Source of the DNA: Oleiagrimonas soli
Lineage (GTDB): Bacteria; Pseudomonadota; Gammaproteobacteria; Xanthomonadales; Rhodanobacteraceae
Reading direction: 5' to 3'
Assembly (NCBI RefSeq): GCF_000761445.1
Contig: NZ_KN196470.1
Span: 1,410,823 to 1,474,822 of the forward strand
DNA length: 64,000 bases
A program made the position numbers and the translations under genes. Each line of letters starts with the position of its first letter. Within the stretch, counting starts at the first letter, position 1. The notes under the pieces were generated by a model. The model ran no database searches and was not told the origin of the DNA. It saw only the letters and a list, made by a program, of their open reading frames with translations. Below, piece after piece: positions 53,822 through 62,773 of this stretch.

Positions 53822-54703
53822 TTAATCAGCGGTTTGCGCTGATTTTCTGCGTGCCTGTCGATGTGTGTTCGCAGGATGCTCGCGCGCGACCATGCGTGGA
53901 TCCAGGCGCACGCCGAACCAGTTCATGCCCCAGTGCACATGCGGGCCGGTGGCGCGCCCGGTCATGCCGGACAAACCGACGATCTGGCCCTGGCGCACGC
54001 GCTGTCCCGGCGTCACGTCCAGCTTGTCCATGTGCAGCATCACCGAACTGACGCCGAAGCCGTGATCGATGATGACGGTGTTGCCGCTTAGATACAGCCG
54101 CTTGGCCAGAGTCACGATGCCGGCCGCGGGCGCCTTGACCGGCGTGCCGCGCGGCACGGCGATGTCGACGCCCGAATGCGGCGCGCGCGGCACGCCGTTG
54201 TAGATGCGCTGACTGCCGAAGCGACCGCTGATGCGCCCGTGCACCGGCCACACGAAACCTTCCTCGAAGTCCTCGCGAGCGTCGTTGCGGGTGCGTGCGG
54301 CGGCGACCAGCTTGCGCTCGCGGGCCATGCGTGCGGCGATGGCCGGCGGCGGGCGCACCGTCTTCGGCGGCACGCCATTGACGCGTTCGGTCGGCCAGGT
54401 GCGCGAGCGCACCGCGATGTGCTGGACCTGCGGCGGATGTCCCGGACATGCGCTGCGGACCTGCAGCGGACCCTCCGCGTCGCGACCCACGCCGAACGCG
54501 AACCGTCCGTCGGCGCCAACGCGCAGGTCGCGCCCGTCGTAGCTGACCCGGCATGCCGCCGGCGCGCGGCCGATCACCAGCCCGCCCTGCGGCACTTCGC
54601 GCGGCAGCTGCAGGACGGCCGCGCGGGCCTGCGGCAGGGGTAGCAGAAGGGCGCTGGCTGCCAGCAGGTGTCGTAGGCGCAAGCGGCTTCGGGACCGGAT
54701 CAT
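53822..54703 (-). CDS. M23 (LytM-type) peptidase
   Basis: A 293-residue exported peptidase. A twin-arginine-poor Sec signal (ending about residue 29, PQARA) is followed by a small beta domain with Cys51 and Cys86, and a LytM domain (about 150-275) with zinc ligands His176 and Asp180 in PHSGVDIA and His257 in GPHVHWGM. Members cut peptidoglycan cross-links or, if degenerate, regulate amidases; the ligand set here is intact, so activity is likely. The ATG at 54703 has AAGGA six bases upstream and overlaps the yidD stop by four bases. Confidence 0.92.
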   Translation of the reverse strand: MIRSRSRLRLRHLLAASALLLPLPQARAAVLQLPREVPQGGLVIGRAPAACRVSYDGRDLRVGADGRFAFGVGRDAEGPLQVRSACPGHPPQVQHIAVRSRTWPTERVNGVPPKTVRPPPAIAARMARERKLVAAARTRNDAREDFEEGFVWPVHGRISGRFGSQRIYNGVPRAPHSGVDIAVPRGTPVKAPAAGIVTLAKRLYLSGNTVIIDHGFGVSSVMLHMDKLDVTPGQRVRQGQIVGLSGMTGRATGPHVHWGMNWFGVRLDPRMVAREHPANTHRQARRKSAQTAD

Positions 54704-54957
54704 GCGGCGTCCTTTCCGTGAGCGCGGCAACGCGCTAGTCTGAAGGTTTGCGGGACTGGATCCATGCCGCCGCTGCACAAAGGCTGGCAGCGCAGAATGC
54801 GCCAGCCGGCCAGGATGCTGCCACGCAGGGGACCGAACCGCGCCACCGCGACGCGCGCATATTCGGAGCAGGTCGGGTGGAAGCGGCAGCGTTGCCCGAG
54901 CAAGGGGCTGAGCAGCCGCTTGTAGAGGGCGAGAAGAAAAAGGATGATGCGGGTCAA
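54700..54957 (-). CDS. yidD: Membrane protein insertion efficiency factor YidD
   Basis: An 85-residue YidD (DUF37, haemolytic-domain) protein. LLALYKRLLSPLLGQRCRFHPTC... contains the amphipathic helix and the conserved Cys cluster (C24, C30; RCRFHPTCSEYA), then FGPLRGSILAGWRILRCQP with a third Cys. It normally sits in rpmH-rnpA-yidD-yidC; here it is coupled to an M23 peptidase instead. The product is peripheral to the inner membrane and helps YidC-dependent insertion. Confidence 0.94.
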   Translation of the reverse strand: MTRIILFLLALYKRLLSPLLGQRCRFHPTCSEYARVAVARFGPLRGSILAGWRILRCQPLCSGGMDPVPQTFRLARCRAHGKDAA

Positions 54958-55009
54958 GATCGGTTCCGGGGGGCATCCGACAGTTGTCCGGAGATCAACC
55001 GAAGGGCAG

Positions 55010-55038
55010 TTGCTGGTGTCGGAGAACTAGGCTATAAC
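55010..55038 (+). promoter_or_regulatory. Sigma-70-like promoter of dksA
   Basis: TTGCTG (55010-55015) and TATAAC (55033-55038) are spaced by exactly 17 bp. Transcription would start near 55045, giving a leader of about 26 bases that contains the GGTGAGGGAGC ribosome binding site before the ATG at 55071. Confidence 0.65.
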
Positions 55039-55070
55039 ACCCGGCCGCCGACCTACAATGGTGAGGGAGC

Positions 55071-56195
55071 ATGGCGAAATCAACGCGTAGTGCCTCCAGT
55101 AAGGCACGCAAGACCACGACCGCGACCCGAGATAGGGACGCGAAAACCCGTAAGCGTACGGTAGCGGCCAGCACCACCAAGGCAGCCAAGAGCGGCAGCA
55201 AGTCGACCGCCAAGAAGACGGCAGCGAAGAAGGTCGTCAAGAAGGCCGCCGCCAAGAAGGCTGCGCCGAAGAAGGTTGCCGCGAAGAGGCCCGCTGCGGC
55301 GAAGAAGTCCGCGAGCAAGAAGCCTGCGGTCAAGAAGTCGGCCGCGAAAAAAACCGTCGCCAAGAAGGCGGCCAGCAAGAAACCCGCGGCGAAAAAGGTC
55401 GCGCCGAAGAAAACCGTTTCCAAGAAGAGCGCGGCGAAGAAGGCTCCGGCCCCATCCGCTGCATCGAAGAAGCCCGCCGCGAAGAAACCCGTGGCCGGCA
55501 AGAGCACGGCACGCAAGACAGCGGTCAAGGCATCGCCGGCCGGCAAGACATCCACCCCACGCAAGGCGGCTTCCAAGAAGTCCGCTTCCACCCCGTCTCC
55601 GTCCTCGCAAAGCAGCGCCAAGGCGACGAAACCGGCCAGCAAGGCCGCATCGCCGTCCAAGGCTCCGAGCAAGGGCAAGAGCAAGCAGAGTCAGAAAGAA
55701 CGTCCACGCATGGCCATTGTCGCACCGAACAACGAACCGAGCGTTACCAAGGAAGACGGCCGCTACGCGCTGCCGGCTACCGTCGTCATCGATCTGCCGA
55801 AGGGCTACAAGCCCAGCGGCAGCGAGGAATACATGAACCCCAAGCAGCTTGCGTACTTCCGCGACAAGCTGCGCACCTGGCGCGACCAGTTGGTCGAGGA
55901 ATCGCGTCAGACCATCGACAACCTGCGCGGCGAAGTGCGCGATGTCGGCGACGAGGCCGAGCGCGCCACGCGCGAGACCGAGAACTCGCTGGAACTGCGC
56001 ACGCGCGATCGCTACCGCAAGCTGATCTCCAAGATCGACAAGGCCCTGCGCCGCATCGAGGAAGGCCGCTACGGTTTCTGCGAGGAAACCGACGAGGAGA
56101 TCGGTGTCGAGCGTCTGGAAGCACGTCCCATCGCGACCCTGTCGCTGGATGCCCAGGAACGTCGCGAGCATCTGCAGAAGCAGATGGGCGACTGA
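55071..56195 (+). CDS. dksA: DksA with long histone H1-like N-terminal region and single-Cys finger
   Basis: A 374-residue protein in two parts. Residues 1 to about 212 are Lys/Ala/Ser/Pro-rich repeats of the KKxAAKK type, like AlgP or histone H1, probably disordered and DNA-binding. Residues 214-374 are a DksA, which binds the RNA polymerase secondary channel and works with ppGpp. It has EEYMNPKQLAYFRDKLRTWR, a coiled-coil tip DEAERATRE (Asp-x-x-Glu-x-Ala instead of Asp-x-x-Asp-x-Ala) and a finger reading CEETDEEIG and LSLDAQERRE, so only one of four zinc Cys remains. An in-frame ATG at 55710 (residue 214) could start a DksA-only product of 161 residues. Confidence 0.93.
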   Translation: MAKSTRSASSKARKTTTATRDRDAKTRKRTVAASTTKAAKSGSKSTAKKTAAKKVVKKAAAKKAAPKKVAAKRPAAAKKSASKKPAVKKSAAKKTVAKKAASKKPAAKKVAPKKTVSKKSAAKKAPAPSAASKKPAAKKPVAGKSTARKTAVKASPAGKTSTPRKAASKKSASTPSPSSQSSAKATKPASKAASPSKAPSKGKSKQSQKERPRMAIVAPNNEPSVTKEDGRYALPATVVIDLPKGYKPSGSEEYMNPKQLAYFRDKLRTWRDQLVEESRQTIDNLRGEVRDVGDEAERATRETENSLELRTRDRYRKLISKIDKALRRIEEGRYGFCEETDEEIGVERLEARPIATLSLDAQERREHLQKQMGD

Positions 56196-56220
56196 TTCCG
56201 GCATCGCCGACGAAAGACAA

Positions 56221-56251
56221 CGAAAAGCCCCGCTCGATGCGGGGCTTTTCG
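56221..56251. terminator. Bidirectional terminator between dksA and sufE
   Basis: GAAAAGCCCCGC (56222-56233) and GCGGGGCTTTTC (56239-56250) form a 12-bp stem around TCGAT, with short T-runs on both strands suited to two convergent genes. Confidence 0.9.
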
Positions 56252-56285
56252 TCGTTGCGGGATGCGCAAAGCGAGCGGGCGTCGG

Positions 56286-56723
56286 TCAGGCGGCGTCGGC
56301 CAGTGCCTCGGCGGCGTAGCCCTTGAGCGTCTTCAGCATCGCCACCAGACCGTTGGAGCGGGTCGGCGACAGGTGCTTGGCCAGGCCGATGGCCTCGATG
56401 TAGGTCGGCTCGGTGTCGAGAATTTCCTGCGCGCCGCGGCCCGAGTAGACGCGCAGCACCAGCGCGATCAGTCCGGAAACGATGGCCGAATCGCTGATCG
56501 CGCGGAAGCGCATGCAGCGGGCGTCGCCCTCGGGCACCAGCCAGACCTGCGATTGGCAGCCGTGCACCTTGAACTCCTCGCGCTTGAGCGCATCGGGGAA
56601 GTCCGGCAGCTTGCGGCCGAGGTCGATCAGGTACTGGTAGCGCTCGCTCCAGTCGCTGAAGAAGGCGAATTCGTCGGCGATGTCCTGTTGCGCCTGCGCG
56701 GCGCTGGGGGTGGTGTCATTCAT
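56286..56723 (-). CDS. sufE: Cysteine desulfurase sulfur acceptor SufE
   Basis: A 145-residue SufE, which takes persulfide sulfur from a cysteine desulfurase (SufS or CsdA). The acceptor Cys56 lies in [30 protein letters not shown] and [13 protein letters not shown] are typical of the fold. It lies 42 bp downstream of cysS on the same strand and no other suf gene is in view, so it may be the CsdE-like or stand-alone SufE. The ATG at 56723 is the natural start. Confidence 0.93.
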   Translation of the reverse strand: MNDTTPSAAQAQQDIADEFAFFSDWSERYQYLIDLGRKLPDFPDALKREEFKVHGCQSQVWLVPEGDARCMRFRAISDSAIVSGLIALVLRVYSGRGAQEILDTEPTYIEAIGLAKHLSPTRSNGLVAMLKTLKGYAAEALADAA

Positions 56724-56765
56724 GCGCGCATTATCGCGCAGACGCGGCGCAGGCGGAAACGACGC

Positions 56766-58148
<1,383 letters not shown>

Positions 58149-58328
58149 GGCGCGGGTGGGCATGGCAAGGGGTGGTCCGTCACGGTCAGAGCGGACGATC
58201 TTAGCAATTCGTCCCAACGATCGGCACAGAAGATCCCGATCTAAGCGTGCGTTCAGGCTCGCTTTGGTGCAATGCGTTCAAACGAGAAGCACGACGGGCG
58301 ATACCGTCGCATTCGTTCGAGGTCCTCC

Positions 58329-58856
58329 ATGAAAAAGCTATTCGTCTTCCTGCTGATCGCCCTGCTGTCCGGCACGGCGGCGTTTGCGCAGGATGCGCCG
58401 CCCCCCGGCAACGGCAACACCCACTACGGCTGGGCCGACGTGCTTCGCGTCGATCCCGTCTACCGCACCGTGCAGGTCAACCAGCCACAGCAACAGTGTT
58501 ACGACCAGCCGGTGGTGCGCGAAGAGCGCCACAGCAGCGCGGCCGGCACCCTGTTGGGTGCGGTGGTCGGCGGCGTGCTCGGCAACACCATCGGCAAGGG
58601 TGACGGCCGCAAGGCCGCGACCGTGGCCGGCGCGGTTGCCGGCGGCGCCATCGGCAATCGCGTCAGCGGCGGCGGCACCCGTACCTACGAAGGCACCGAG
58701 ACGCGCTGCCAGAACATCAATTCGGTCAGCGAAGAACGGCGCGTGATCGGCTACAACGTCGAGTACCGCTATCGCGGCGATGTCTACGTGTCGCGTCTGG
58801 ACTACGATCCGGGCGACCGCCTGCGCATCCGCATCAGCGTCTCGCCGGTCGACTGA
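58329..58856 (+). CDS. Glycine-zipper 2TM-domain envelope protein
   Basis: A 175-residue exported protein. A Sec signal peptide (1-20, ending AAFAQ) is followed by a soluble stretch with one Cys. A glycine-zipper region (about 78-117) then contains AGTLLGAVVGGVLGNTIGKG and AGAVAGGAIGNRV, the pattern of the Rick_17kDa/SlyB type domain. The C-terminal EERRVIGYNVEYRYRGDVYV is conserved in Xanthomonadales relatives. There is no lipobox Cys after the signal, so it is periplasmic or membrane-inserted rather than a lipoprotein. Function unknown. CGAGGTCCTCC precedes the ATG at 58329. Confidence 0.83.
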   Translation: MKKLFVFLLIALLSGTAAFAQDAPPPGNGNTHYGWADVLRVDPVYRTVQVNQPQQQCYDQPVVREERHSSAAGTLLGAVVGGVLGNTIGKGDGRKAATVAGAVAGGAIGNRVSGGGTRTYEGTETRCQNINSVSEERRVIGYNVEYRYRGDVYVSRLDYDPGDRLRIRISVSPVD

Positions 58857-58885
58857 CCGGAGCCGACGCAGCGATGTCGTCCCCG

Positions 58886-58921
58886 ACGGCACGCGCTTCC
58901 AGACGGAAGCGCGTGCCGTTT
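58886..58921 (+). terminator. Terminator of the glycine-zipper gene
   Basis: A perfect 15-bp stem, ACGGCACGCGCTTCC with GGAAGCGCGTGCCGT, closes the loop AGAC and is followed by TTTCT. It lies 29 bp after the stop codon. Confidence 0.88.
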
Positions 58922-59148
58922 CTCATGTCCGCCGCCCGGGCATGCGCCAAGTCTTGCGCGCGGCGGGCCGATCGTGTACTTCTATGCGTTCCATGCCACG
59001 AGCACGACACGTGAAGCCGTCCCATACCGCCGCCCCCGCGATCCTGACCAGCGCCCGCATGGCCGCCGGCATGACCTCGCGTGCGCGCCGACCGGAAAGC
59101 TTGTTTCCGGCCGGGTAGGCTGTCGCGTGCTGTTCGACGATCACGACG

Positions 59149-59173
59149 AAAACCCGGCCCCGCGCCGGGTTTT
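59149..59173 (+). terminator. Terminator-like hairpin in the argF' leader
   Basis: AAAACCCGG (59149-59157) and CCGGGTTTT (59165-59173) form a 9-bp stem around CCCCGCG, followed by CCTGTTT, 42 bp before the argF' ATG. It could be an attenuator or a leftover terminator; no leader peptide with arginine codons was recognised. Confidence 0.55.
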
Positions 59174-59215
59174 CCTGTTTCCGGCCCACGAACATTCCCC
59201 GTACACGGATACCCC

Positions 59216-60229
59216 ATGAGCCTTCGCCACTTTCTCAACACCCAGGACTGGTCGCGCGACGACCTCGACGCGCTGCTGGCGCAGGCCGCCGCGTTCAAGC
59301 GTTCTCCGCAGGGTCGCGCGCTCGAGGGTCGCTCCATCGCGCTATTGTTCTTCAACCCGTCGATGCGCACCCGCACCAGTTTCGAGCTGGGCGCGCATCA
59401 GTTGGGCGGCAAGGCGATCGTGCTGTCGCCGGGCAAGGACGCATGGCCGATCGAGTTCGAGGTCGGTTCGGTGATGGACGGCGAGGCCGAAGAGCACATC
59501 GCCGAGGTGGCGCGCGTGCTCAGCCGCTACGTCGACATGATCGGCGTGCGCGCCTTCCCGAAATTCCAGGACTGGCAGGTCGATCGCCAGGACCGCGTGC
59601 TGAAGTCCTTCGCGAAATACGCCACGGTGCCGGTGGTGAACATGGAGACGATCACGCATCCGTGCCAGGAGATGGCGCACATCATGGCGCTGCAGGAACA
59701 CTTCGGCACGACCGATCTGCGCGGCAAGAAATACGTGCTGACCTGGACCTACCATCCCAAGCCGCTCAACACCGCCGTCGCCAATTCGGCGCTGACCATC
59801 GCCACCCGTTTCGGCATGGACGTGACCCTGCTGTGCCCGACGCCGGACTACGCGCTGGACCCGCGCTACATGGACATCGGCGCGAACAACGCCGCCGAGA
59901 GCGGCGGCAGTTTCCGCATGAGTCACGACATCGAGGAAGCCTATAGCGGCGCGCAGGTCGTCTACGCCAAGAGCTGGGGCGCGATTCCGTACTTCGGCCG
60001 CTGGGATCAGGAGAAGCCGATCCGCGACGCGCACAAGCACTTCATCGTCGACGAGGCGAAGATGGCGATGACCGACGACGCGGTGTTCAGCCACTGCCTG
60101 CCGCTGCGCCGCAACGTCAAGGCGACCGACGCGGTGATGGACTCGCAGGCCTGCATCGCCATCGACGAAGCCGAGAACCGCCTGCACGTGCAGAAGGCGA
60201 TCATGGCCGCGCTGGCCGGGCAGGGCTGA
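59216..60229 (+). CDS. argF': N-acetylornithine carbamoyltransferase
   Basis: A 337-residue transcarbamylase that makes N-acetyl-L-citrulline from acetylornithine and carbamoyl phosphate. The carbamoyl-phosphate motif is SMRTRTSF (49-56), then HPCQEMAH, and the HCLPLRRNVKATD block. Glu92 and Lys302 fall at the same numbers as in the X. campestris enzyme, where Glu92 helps select the acetyl over the succinyl substrate and Lys302 is carboxylated. This distinguishes it from ordinary ornithine carbamoyltransferase. paiB follows after seven bases. The argG, argE and argB genes downstream supply the matching pathway. Confidence 0.96.
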   Translation: MSLRHFLNTQDWSRDDLDALLAQAAAFKRSPQGRALEGRSIALLFFNPSMRTRTSFELGAHQLGGKAIVLSPGKDAWPIEFEVGSVMDGEAEEHIAEVARVLSRYVDMIGVRAFPKFQDWQVDRQDRVLKSFAKYATVPVVNMETITHPCQEMAHIMALQEHFGTTDLRGKKYVLTWTYHPKPLNTAVANSALTIATRFGMDVTLLCPTPDYALDPRYMDIGANNAAESGGSFRMSHDIEEAYSGAQVVYAKSWGAIPYFGRWDQEKPIRDAHKHFIVDEAKMAMTDDAVFSHCLPLRRNVKATDAVMDSQACIAIDEAENRLHVQKAIMAALAGQG

Positions 60230-60236
60230 CGCACGC

Positions 60237-60869
60237 ATGTACGCACCGGAACATTTCAGGGAACTGCGCGCCGAGGCGCTGGCGGACATCATGCTGGGCT
60301 ATCCGTTCGCGACGCTGGTGCTCGCCGACGCGAACGGGATGCACGCCAATCCCGTGCCGCTGCTGCCGGGCGCCAACGGCCGTCTGCGCGGACACGTCGC
60401 GCGCGGCAATCCACTGGCGCAGGCCGACGGCGCCGAGGTGCTGGCGATCTTCCACGGTCCGGACGGCTACGTCAGCCCCGGCTGGTACGCGACCAAAGAC
60501 GACGAGGACGGTCGCGTGGTGCCGACCTGGAACTACGCCATGGTGCAGGTGCACGGGCGCATCCGCGTCACCCACGACCATGGCTGGCTGCGGCGTCTGC
60601 TGACCGATCTCACCGACCGTCACGAACTGGGCATGGAAACGCCGTGGAGCGTCGACGAGGCGCCGGCCGACTACATCGAGACCCAGCTGAAGGGCATCGC
60701 CGGGCTGGACATCGCCGTCGAGCGCGTGGAAGGCAAGTTCAAACTCAGTCAGAACCATCCCGTGCGCAACCGCGTGGGCGTCATCCAGGGGCTGCGCAAG
60801 CGCTCCGGCGAGCGCGACGAGGCACTGGCCACGCTGATGCTGCGCTACGGCAAGGAGACGTCCGAATGA
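60237..60869 (+). CDS. paiB: PaiB-like FMN-binding negative regulator
   Basis: A 210-residue protein of the PaiB family, with MYAPEHFRE at the start, a split-barrel FMN-binding core containing [13 protein letters not shown] and [20 protein letters not shown], and the C-terminal [18 protein letters not shown]. Bacillus PaiB was described as a repressor of sporulation and protease genes; whether this family binds DNA or acts as an oxidoreductase is not settled. It sits inside the arg gene run, seven bases after argF' and overlapping the OsmC-like gene by four bases. Confidence 0.88.
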   Translation: MYAPEHFRELRAEALADIMLGYPFATLVLADANGMHANPVPLLPGANGRLRGHVARGNPLAQADGAEVLAIFHGPDGYVSPGWYATKDDEDGRVVPTWNYAMVQVHGRIRVTHDHGWLRRLLTDLTDRHELGMETPWSVDEAPADYIETQLKGIAGLDIAVERVEGKFKLSQNHPVRNRVGVIQGLRKRSGERDEALATLMLRYGKETSE

Positions 60870-61345
60870 GCGATCTGCACACGCATCGCTACGCCGTCGA
60901 ACTGGCCTGGACCGGCAATCGCGGCGAGGGCACGCGCGACTACCGCGCCTACGGCCGCGACCACGTGCTGCGCATCGACGGCAAGCCCGAATTGGCGGCC
61001 TCGTCGGACCGCGCCTTCCGCGGCGACGCCTCGAAGCACAATCCCGAGGATCTGCTGGTGGCGGCGTTGTCGAGCTGCCACATGCTGTCCTACCTGCACA
61101 TGGCCACCACGGCCGGCGTCACGGTCGTCGCCTACGAGGACCGTGCCGAGGGCGTCATGCGCACCGAAGGCAACGCCGGTCGCTTCGTCGAAGTCGTGCT
61201 GCATCCGCAGGTGACCATCGCCGCCGGCAGCGACGCCGAACGCGCCGCGGCGCTGCACGAAGACGCACACCACGCCTGCTTCATCGCCAACTCCGTCAAC
61301 TTCCCCGTGCGCTGCGAGCCGCGCATCGACACCGCTTCCCCTTGA
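60866..61345 (+). CDS. OsmC/Ohr-family peroxide-resistance-like protein
   Basis: A 159-residue OsmC-fold protein. The two redox Cys of the family are in [12 protein letters not shown] and [11 protein letters not shown], spaced as in OsmC/Yhf[16 protein letters not shown] precedes the first. Such proteins reduce organic peroxides with dihydrolipoamide or low-molecular thiols. The start codon overlaps the paiB stop (ATGA at 60866). It is the gene before argG, 23 bp upstream, and has no obvious arginine role. Confidence 0.9.
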   Translation: MSDLHTHRYAVELAWTGNRGEGTRDYRAYGRDHVLRIDGKPELAASSDRAFRGDASKHNPEDLLVAALSSCHMLSYLHMATTAGVTVVAYEDRAEGVMRTEGNAGRFVEVVLHPQVTIAAGSDAERAAALHEDAHHACFIANSVNFPVRCEPRIDTASP

Positions 61346-61368
61346 ACCGTTCCCCAGGAATTCCCCTC

Positions 61369-62571
61369 ATGAGCCAAGACATCGTCCTCGCCTTTTCCGG
61401 CGGCCTCGACACCAGCTTCTGCGTGCCGTACCTGAAGGAGCGCGGCTACGCCGTGCACACCGTGTTCGCCGATACCGGCGGCGTGGACGCCGAGGAGCGC
61501 GCCTTCATCGAACAGCGCGCCGAAGAGCTCGGGGTCGCCAGTCATGTGACCATCGACGGCGGTCCGGCGATCTGGAACGGTTTCGTCAAGCCGTTCGTGT
61601 GGGCGGGCGAGGGCTATCAGGGCCAGTATCCGCTGCTGGTTTCCGACCGCTACCTGATCGTCGAGGCGGCGCTGAAGCGCGCGGCCGAGCTGGGCACCAA
61701 GGCCATCGCGCACGGTTGCACCGGCATGGGCAACGATCAGGTGCGCTTCGACCTGACCGTGAAGGCGCTGGGCGATTTCGACATCGTCGCGCCGATCCGC
61801 GAAATCCAGAAGGAGCACACCCAGACCCGCGCCTACGAGCAGGCCTATCTGGAAGAACGCGGCTTCGGCGTGCGCGCCAAGCAGCAGAGCTACACCATCA
61901 ACGAGAACCTGCTCGGCGTGACCCTGTCCGGCGGCGAGATCGACCGCTGGCAGGCGCCGGGCGAAGGCGCTCGCGGCTGGTGCAAGCCGCGCGCCGAATG
62001 GCCGTCCGAAGCGCTGGAGGTGAAGCTGAGCTTCCGCAACGGCGAAGCGGTGGCGGTCGATGGCGAGTCGCTGGCCGGACATCAGATCCTGGCGCGCCTG
62101 AACCGGCAGTTCGCCGCCTACGGCGTCGGTCGCGGCCTGTACACCGGCGACACCACCATCGGTCTCAAGGGCCGCATCGTGTACGAGGCGCCGGGCCTGT
62201 TCGCGCTGCTGGCCGCGCACCGCGCGCTGGAAGAAGCCGTGCTGTCGAAGGCGCAGAATCGCTTCAAGCCGCTGGTGGCCAAGCAGTGGGTCGAACTGGT
62301 TTACGAGGGCTTCTTCCACGATCCGCTGAAGGCCGATCTGGAAGCCTTCCTGGCGTCCAGCCAGCGCTGCGTCAACGGCACCGTCACGCTGCGCACCGAA
62401 GGCGCCAAGGTCGATGCCGTCGGCGTCGAATCGCCGCACATCCTCAACGCCAAGGGCGCGACCTACGCGCAGTCGGCCGACTGGGGCGTGGAAGAGGCCG
62501 AGGGCTTCATCAAGCTGTTCGGCATGAGTTCGTCGCTGTGGGCGGAAGTGAACCGTGGAGTAGGCGGGTGA
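61369..62571 (+). CDS. argG: Argininosuccinate synthase
   Basis: A 400-residue ATP-pyrophosphatase that joins (deacetylated) citrulline and aspartate. The PP-loop is [22 protein letters not shown] and [14 protein letters not shown] (aspartate and citrulline sites) are conserved; the sequence resembles the Xanthomonas-type ArgG rather than the longer E. coli type. CAGGAA precedes the ATG at 61369. The stop codon is the first element of a REP-like inverted repeat, and argE starts 202 bp later. Confidence 0.96.
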   Translation: MSQDIVLAFSGGLDTSFCVPYLKERGYAVHTVFADTGGVDAEERAFIEQRAEELGVASHVTIDGGPAIWNGFVKPFVWAGEGYQGQYPLLVSDRYLIVEAALKRAAELGTKAIAHGCTGMGNDQVRFDLTVKALGDFDIVAPIREIQKEHTQTRAYEQAYLEERGFGVRAKQQSYTINENLLGVTLSGGEIDRWQAPGEGARGWCKPRAEWPSEALEVKLSFRNGEAVAVDGESLAGHQILARLNRQFAAYGVGRGLYTGDTTIGLKGRIVYEAPGLFALLAAHRALEEAVLSKAQNRFKPLVAKQWVELVYEGFFHDPLKADLEAFLASSQRCVNGTVTLRTEGAKVDAVGVESPHILNAKGATYAQSADWGVEEAEGFIKLFGMSSSLWAEVNRGVGG

Positions 62572-62727
62572 GTCACTGGGTCCCGGCGTGCGCCGGGATG
62601 ACGACCGAAGGGAATGCCCGTGGTGCGACCCAAGGGAATGCCCGAGGTGTGACCGAAGGATGGGCTATCCATGAAGGCGACATAGCTTTTCAGCCGTCAT
62701 CCCGGCGAAAGCCGGGACCCAGTGACT
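62571..62727. repeat. REP-like inverted pair in the argG-argE gap
   Basis: Two 33-base arms face each other: AGTCACTGGGTCCCGGC...GCCGGGATGACG (62571-62603) and CGTCATCCCGGC...GCCGGGACCCAGTGACT (62695-62727). Each arm is itself a hairpin with a CCCGGC/GCCGGG stem, the second with a GAAA loop. The pair could pair as one long stem around a 91-base loop. The arms resemble a REP family (GTCATCCCGGCGAAAGCCGGG) common in Xanthomonadales and other proteobacteria. The left arm begins at the last base of the argG stop codon. Confidence 0.93.
62603..62660 (+). repeat. 24-bp tandem repeat inside the REP pair loop
   Basis: Units start at 62603, 62627 and 62651. The first two are full length (GACCGAAGGGAATGCCCGTG and GACCCAAGGGAATGCCCGAG, then TGC and TGT); the third is cut after about ten bases. 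They differ at a few positions. The unit is found nowhere else in the window. Confidence 0.85.
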
Positions 62728-62773
62728 TTCGAGCCATAACGAAACGAATGATGACCATCACGGATATCAACGG

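Larger units (their letters stand above)
58857..59215. other. Leader region between the glycine-zipper gene and argF'
   Basis: About 360 bp without a recognised gene. It holds a terminator at 58886-58921 and a second hairpin at 59149-59173 just before argF'. No convincing promoter or arginine-repressor box was found, though the argF' promoter must lie here. Confidence 0.6.

Noticed and set aside
55170..55480. Regularly repeated AAGAAG blocks suggesting a CRISPR-like or satellite array
   Set aside because: The repeats are in frame, coding for KKxAAKK motifs, without constant spacers.
54995..55684. A Phe/Leu/Ala-rich minus-strand frame that looks like a membrane protein
   Set aside because: It is the complement of the Lys/Ala-rich codons of dksA; AAG and GCC read backwards give CTT and GGC.
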